NCBI GenBank assembly: GCA_021810805.1
Contig: JAJZHW010000007.1
Location: 58,956 to 122,955, forward strand
DNA: 64,000 bases
DNA from: Nitrospirota bacterium
GTDB taxonomy: Bacteria > Nitrospirota > Leptospirillia > Leptospirillales > Leptospirillaceae
Reading direction: 5' to 3'
In this document: piece by piece, positions 59,892 through 64,000 of the stretch
Layout of the letters: each line of letters starts with the position of its first letter
Numbering within the stretch: the first letter of the stretch is position 1
Notes under the pieces: model-generated
Database searches by the model: none
Told to the model about the DNA's origin: nothing
The model's input: only the letters and a program-made list of their open reading frames with translations
Program-made: the position numbers and the translations under genes

Positions 59892-62800
59892 TCAGGGAGT
59901 TCCCGATGAGGTGGTTCCCGATGTCGTTCCCCCCGAGACCCCGCCCCCCGTCACCGAAAGTGACGAGCTTCCCGAGGGGCTCCCACCGGAGACGCCGCCC
60001 CCCTGGACCGAGAGCGACGAACTGCCGGAGCTTCCGCTGGAGCTGCTCGTGGTTCCGCTCGTCCCGTCCGTTGTCGTGCTCCCGCCACTGGTTCCTCCCG
60101 AGACCCCTCCCCCCGTGACCGAAAGCGACGAGCTTCCCGAGGTGCTCCCGCCGGAGACGCCCCCGGACTGAATTGAAAGAGAGGAACTGCCGGAGCTCGA
60201 CCCCCCGGAGACGCCCCCGGACTGAATCGAAAGAGAGGAACTGCCGGAGCTCGACCCCCCGGAGACGCCCCCGCCCTGAATGCTGACGGTTGAGCTTCCC
60301 GAGGAAACGCCCCCGCCCACCACGCTAAAGGAGAGCGACCCAGTGGTCAGTGCGAGGGAGGATACGGCCGTGCTTTGGGAGCCGGAACCGCCTCCGGAGC
60401 TTCCCGACGACGGGGGGCTGACAAGACCGGAGAACTGGGGTCCCGAGGTATCGACCACAGAGGAGCTCCCTTGCGGTGCTCCCGAGGAGGTGGAGGAGCC
60501 CGAGCCCGTGGCGCCCGTCGCTCCCGACCCCGACGAAGAGGCGAGGCTCATCCCCGATGTCGTGCTGCCGGAGCTGCCGGTTCCACCACTTGTTGTGGAG
60601 GTCGCCCCCGACGAGGCGGAGGCCTGGGCGGAGGTCTGGGAGCTCTGGGCGGTCGAGGCCGTTGTCTGGGTGACGGTGGTATTGGAACCGTAGGTCTGCT
60701 GGATCTGGGGGGTTGTGCCGACGGCACCCGTGACCGAGCCCCCCGTGAAGGTCGTGGGAAGAATGTAGTCCCCGGCCGAGAGGGCTCCCGTGAAGGCGCT
60801 GTTGCCCGTCAGATTGGACGTGGTCAACGACACGCTTCCGCCGATGTTCGAGCCGACGCTCGCGGAGGCGAGGGTCCCGGTCACCGTCGTTCCGAGGGTT
60901 CCGCTCTGGCCTGAAACGATCCCCCCAAGGCTCGCATCGGAAGACGAAAGAGAAAGAGCCGAGGTCCCGTCATAGGCCTTCGAGGCCGTCGTGGAGAGGG
61001 TGAGTGTTGCCGGGGTGACCGAGCCCCCCGTGAAGGTCGTGGGAAGGGTGTAGTCTCCGGCGGAGAGGGCAGATGTGAAGGCACTGCTTCCCGTCAGATT
61101 GGACGTGGTCAACGACACGCTTCCGCCGAGGTTCGAGCCGACGTTCGCGGAGGCGAGGGTCCCGGTCACCGTCGTTCCGAGGGTTCCGCTCTGGCCTGAA
61201 ACGATCCCACCAAGGCTCGCATCGGAAGACGAAAGAGAAAGAGCCGAGGTCCCGTCATAGACCTTCGAACCCGTCGTGGAGAGAGAGAGAGGTGCCGCCG
61301 TGATCGTCCCTCCAGAAAAGGTCGTGGGAAGGGTGTAGTCCCCGGCCGAAAGCGCCGAGGTGAAGGCGCTGTTTCCCGTCAGGTCGGAATTTGTCAACGA
61401 CACGCTTCCACCGAGGTTCGAGCCGGCGTTCGCGGAAGTGAGGGTCCCGGTGACGCTAGATCCCGAGAGGGTTGCCGACTGTCCGGTCATTATCTGTCCA
61501 AAGGTGGTGTTTGCCGAGTTCAGGGAGGCGGTCGTCGTCCCGTCATAGACCTTAGAGAGCCCCGTGGAGAGTGTCAGAGACGCGGGAGTCACCGTCACCG
61601 ACGTATTGGAAAGAGGAAGGGTGTAGTTGGACGGATTGGAGCCATCCACTCCGTTCAGGGTCAGACTAGAGAGCGCGGCAAGCGTTTGACTTGTCTGAAC
61701 ATTTCCGGAGTTGGCCAGAGTTGCCGCTCCTGAAGCGGTAAAGGTCTGGCCCGCGACCCCCGTAATCGTCAGATTGGACCCAAGAAATCCTGTAGTACCA
61801 TTGTAGGCTTCCGATCCGGAGGCACTGAGGGTCGCCGTGTTGATCGTTCCATTGCCGTTTACCGTCGCCGAATTCGTCCCGGTTATCTGAACCCCGTTGA
61901 TGGTGTAGTTGGCCAGAGATGACCCGGAGCCAGCAGTAAAGTCTCCCGCGTTCAGAGTGACGGAGACGCCGATCCCCGAACCGGCATTCGGCGAGGCATA
62001 GGCTCCGGTCGCCCCATTAAAGGTCGCACTCTGGCCGGTCACAAAGCCGGAGATGTTCGTATTGGAGGATGTCAGAGTGGCCGTCGTCGTCGCATCATAG
62101 GTCTTGGTGGGATTCGACAAGGTGACGGTGAGCGGGGTCGGCATGATCGATCCTCCCGTTCCCGTCAGGGTCGTCGTGTTGCTTCCCGTCAGCTGAACTC
62201 CGTTGATCTGGTAGTTCGACAGCGTCGTGCCCGAGAGCAGGTTGGTGAAGTTTCCCGCCCCCACCGTCGCGCTCACGGAATACCCCGTCCCGGCGTTCGA
62301 AACGGCGCTTCCCCCCGAGCTGTAGGTCCCGTTGACCCCCAGGGTCCCCCCCTGCCCCCCCACGAAGCCGCTGACTGACAGATTTTGCCCCACGGTCTGG
62401 CTGATCCCTCCCGTCGTCTCGCTCACCCCCGACGAGGCGGAGGTGAGATAGGCCGTCGTCGTCCCGTCGTAGGTCTTGGTCGGATTGCTCATCGTGACCG
62501 TGAGCGGGGCCGGAGTCACCGTGACGCTGGTATTGGCCAGGGGAAGGGTGTAGTTGTTCGGGTTGGCCCCGCCCACGCCGAGGATCGTGAGCCCGGAGAG
62601 AGCGGTCAGATTTTGGTTGGCTTGGACGTTCCCGGAGTTTCCAAGCGTCCCGGTTCCCGAGGCCGTGAAGTTCTGGCCGGCGACCCCTCCGGTCAGGGTC
62701 AGGTTGGAGCCTAAAAATCCGGTCGTCCCGTTGTAGGGTTCGGATCCGGTGGCAGAGAGAACAGCCTGATTGATTGTCCCGGTGCCGCTCACCACTCCCT

Positions 62801-64000
62801 GGTTCGTGCCAGACAGGGCCGTTCCCGAGATGGCATAGTTAGACATCAGGGTCCCGCTCTGGGTGGTGAAGTTCGAGGCCCCGAGATTGGCGCTGATCCC
62901 GATGTTCGATCCGGCGTTGGCGGTGGCATAGTTTCCGGTGGCGCCTCCGAAGGTCGCCCCCTGGCCGCTTACGAAGCCCGAGACGGAGGTATTGGAGGAG
63001 GTCAGCGTCGCCGTCGTCGTCCCGTCATAGGTCTTGGTGGGGTTCGTTATGGTCACGGTGAGTGGTGCGGGGGTGACTGAGACACTTGTTTCAGAGGGCG
63101 TCAGTGTGAAGTTTCCCGCCCCCGACCCGGAGAGGGCCAGTGTGTTCAGGGAGGCGAGGTTCTGGTTGGTCTGGACGTTCCCGGAACTTCCCAGCGTCCC
63201 ATTCCCCGTCAGGGAGAAGGTGTAGGTGGTCCCGCTCAGGTAGGCCTGGGCCGACAGGGAACTCCCCGCCATGGTGGTCGTCCCGTTGTAGACCATCGTC
63301 CCCGAGACGAGGATGGGAGCGCTCGTCACCGTCACCTGAGTCTGGGAGGGGGTGAGCGGGTTGTAGTTCGTCGTCAGGGCCCCGTTCGCCCCACTCAGGC
63401 TGAGCGTCCCCACCGACGCCAGGTTCTGGCCGGTCTGGACATTGCCCGAATTCCCCAGCGTCCCATTGCCGGAAGCAGTGAAGGTTTGTCCGTCCACCCC
63501 GGTGATCGTCAGGTTCGAACCGGAGAAGTTCGTTGTCCCGTTAAAGACCTGGGTTCCGGTCGCGGAGAGGTTGGCGGGAGTGATCGCTCCCGCACCGGTA
63601 ATGGTCGCACTATTTGTTCCGGCGAGGGGCGTGCCTGAGAGCATGTAGTTCGACAGGGAGGTTCCGCTATTGGCCGTGAAGCTCCCCGCTCCGAGGCTTG
63701 CACTGACGCCGATATCCGATCCGACATTGGAGGTCGCATAGGATCCGGTGACGCCGTTAAAGGTCGCCCCCTGGCCGGTCACGAATCCCGTCACTGTGGT
63801 ATTGGCGGAGGTCAGAGAGGCCGAACTTGTGGCGTCATAGGTCTTGGAGGGAGAAACCGTCACGGTCAGGGGTGCCGGGGTAATCGAGCCGGTCGAGACG
63901 CTTGCGGCCGAGGTGGGAAGAACGTAGTTCGACAGGGTCGTCCCGCTTCCGGCGGTGAAGTCCCCCGAGGGAAGCGCGGTCGCGCTCACCGTATATCCCG
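59892..64000 (-). CDS. TpsA-like repeat exoprotein, C-terminal part (5' end outside the window)
   Basis: At least 1365 residues of a very large secreted adhesin-type protein; the start lies beyond the right edge. Eleven or so repeats contain TYDGTT, VYDGTS, YDATT or YNGTT motifs, the MBG/YDG modules of bacterial exoproteins. A hydrophilic Gly/Ser tail (last 250 residues) has 18-residue repeats of SSSLSIQSGGVSGGS type. No Cys, Trp-poor, Ser/Thr/Gly-rich composition. The TpsB gene lies 52 bp downstream, so this is its substrate. No peptidase or toxin domain is seen in the visible part. Confidence 0.87.
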   Translation of the reverse strand, partial: GYTVSATALPSGDFTAGSGTTLSNYVLPTSAASVSTGSITPAPLTVTVSPSKTYDATSSASLTSANTTVTGFVTGQGATFNGVTGSYATSNVGSDIGVSASLGAGSFTANSGTSLSNYMLSGTPLAGTNSATITGAGAITPANLSATGTQVFNGTTNFSGSNLTITGVDGQTFTASGNGTLGNSGNVQTGQNLASVGTLSLSGANGALTTNYNPLTPSQTQVTVTSAPILVSGTMVYNGTTTMAGSSLSAQAYLSGTTYTFSLTGNGTLGSSGNVQTNQNLASLNTLALSGSGAGNFTLTPSETSVSVTPAPLTVTITNPTKTYDGTTTATLTSSNTSVSGFVSGQGATFGGATGNYATANAGSNIGISANLGASNFTTQSGTLMSNYAISGTALSGTNQGVVSGTGTINQAVLSATGSEPYNGTTGFLGSNLTLTGGVAGQNFTASGTGTLGNSGNVQANQNLTALSGLTILGVGGANPNNYTLPLANTSVTVTPAPLTVTMSNPTKTYDGTTTAYLTSASSGVSETTGGISQTVGQNLSVSGFVGGQGGTLGVNGTYSSGGSAVSNAGTGYSVSATVGAGNFTNLLSGTTLSNYQINGVQLTGSNTTTLTGTGGSIMPTPLTVTLSNPTKTYDATTTATLTSSNTNISGFVTGQSATFNGATGAYASPNAGSGIGVSVTLNAGDFTAGSGSSLANYTINGVQITGTNSATVNGNGTINTATLSASGSEAYNGTTGFLGSNLTITGVAGQTFTASGAATLANSGNVQTSQTLAALSSLTLNGVDGSNPSNYTLPLSNTSVTVTPASLTLSTGLSKVYDGTTTASLNSANTTFGQIMTGQSATLSGSSVTGTLTSANAGSNLGGSVSLTNSDLTGNSAFTSALSAGDYTLPTTFSGGTITAAPLSLSTTGSKVYDGTSALSLSSSDASLGGIVSGQSGTLGTTVTGTLASANVGSNLGGSVSLTTSNLTGSSAFTSALSAGDYTLPTTFTGGSVTPATLTLSTTASKAYDGTSALSLSSSDASLGGIVSGQSGTLGTTVTGTLASASVGSNIGGSVSLTTSNLTGNSAFTGALSAGDYILPTTFTGGSVTGAVGTTPQIQQTYGSNTTVTQTTASTAQSSQTSAQASASSGATSTTSGGTGSSGSTTSGMSLASSSGSGATGATGSGSSTSSGAPQGSSSVVDTSGPQFSGLVSPPSSGSSGGGSGSQSTAVSSLALTTGSLSFSVVGGGVSSGSSTVSIQGGGVSGGSSSGSSSLSIQSGGVSGGSSSGSSSLSIQSGGVSGGSTSGSSSLSVTGGGVSGGTSGGSTTTDGTSGTTSSSSGSSGSSSLSVQGGGVSGGSPSGSSSLSVTGGGVSGGTTSGTTSSGTP
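60736..61590. repeat. three 285-bp repeats inside the TpsA-like gene
   Basis: The stretch containing GGTCGTGGGAAG recurs at 285-bp spacing near 60751, 61036 and 61321. Units one and two are almost identical in DNA; unit three is more diverged. Each encodes a 95-residue MBG/YDG module. A separate set of 54-bp repeats (about 60130-60285) encodes the 18-residue Gly/Ser units. Confidence 0.8.

Overview
The window reads as GC-rich chromosomal DNA from an aerobic, Gram-negative, iron-handling bacterium. The outer-membrane machinery (type II secretin, MlaDEF, a two-partner secretion pore), a cbb3-type oxidase, an FTR1 iron permease under a near-consensus Fur box, and a DUF2844/DUF3443 pair together suggest a Leptospirillum-like member of the Nitrospirota. 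That assignment is inference from gene content; no rRNA or marker tree is available here.

Layout. 1-3.2 kb: end of an unknown gene, then GDP-mannose precursor genes (manC-type bifunctional enzyme and phosphomannomutase). 3.4-7.5 kb, minus strand: a three-domain acyl-activating/ACP/acyltransferase protein and a beta-CASP RNase-like metallohydrolase. 7.6-9.5 kb: Fur-box promoter, FTR1 permease, periplasmic cupredoxin, MarR regulator. 9.5-18.6 kb: LPP20/TPR lipoprotein, SLC13-type transporter, DUF2844 and DUF3443 proteins, an orphan DruA-like (DUF4338) protein, an SQR-like flavoprotein, a small unknown protein coupled to a pirin, and a DMT permease. Then tRNA-Gly(CCC) and ThiS. 19.4-29.8 kb: a type II secretion operon in the order C-D-E-F-G-N-L-M-K.

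29.9-34.6 kb, minus strand: cbb3 oxidase subunit I followed by NorQ/CbbQ-like and NorD-like genes, probably its maturation factors. 34.7-42.0 kb, minus strand: metallophosphoesterase, mlaD-mlaF-mlaE, endonuclease IV, a Met/His-rich Spy-like protein, and a PhoR/PhoB-type two-component pair. 42.2-49.9 kb, minus strand: a ten-gene sulfur/methionine block transcribed from metK through ahcY, a ThiS-like carrier, cysteine synthase, MoeB/ThiF, threonine synthase, a CysO-like carrier, a NIL protein and a second MoeB/ThiF to a JAMM protease. It has a sigma70-like promoter and a leader that looks like a SAM-II-class riboswitch joined to an intrinsic terminator.

50.07-54.3 kb is an accessory island directly downstream of tRNA-Ala(GGC). 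It holds a long inverted repeat before a plasmid-like small basic protein, two small genes overlapping in different frames, two paralogous lipoproteins (one lacking its signal peptide), and a CRISPR array of ten identical 37-nt repeats. One interval of the array is 281 bp and contains an intact 86-codon reading frame. No cas genes are in the window. 54.3-64 kb, minus strand: a three-GAF diguanylate cyclase and a two-partner secretion locus (repeat-rich TpsA-like exoprotein cut by the window edge, TpsB pore, repeat-bearing lipoprotein).

The observations most worth following are the gene-sized interval inside the CRISPR array, the metK riboswitch candidate, and the sulfur-carrier operon with two carriers whose C-terminal Gly-Gly is masked and a JAMM protease that could unmask them.
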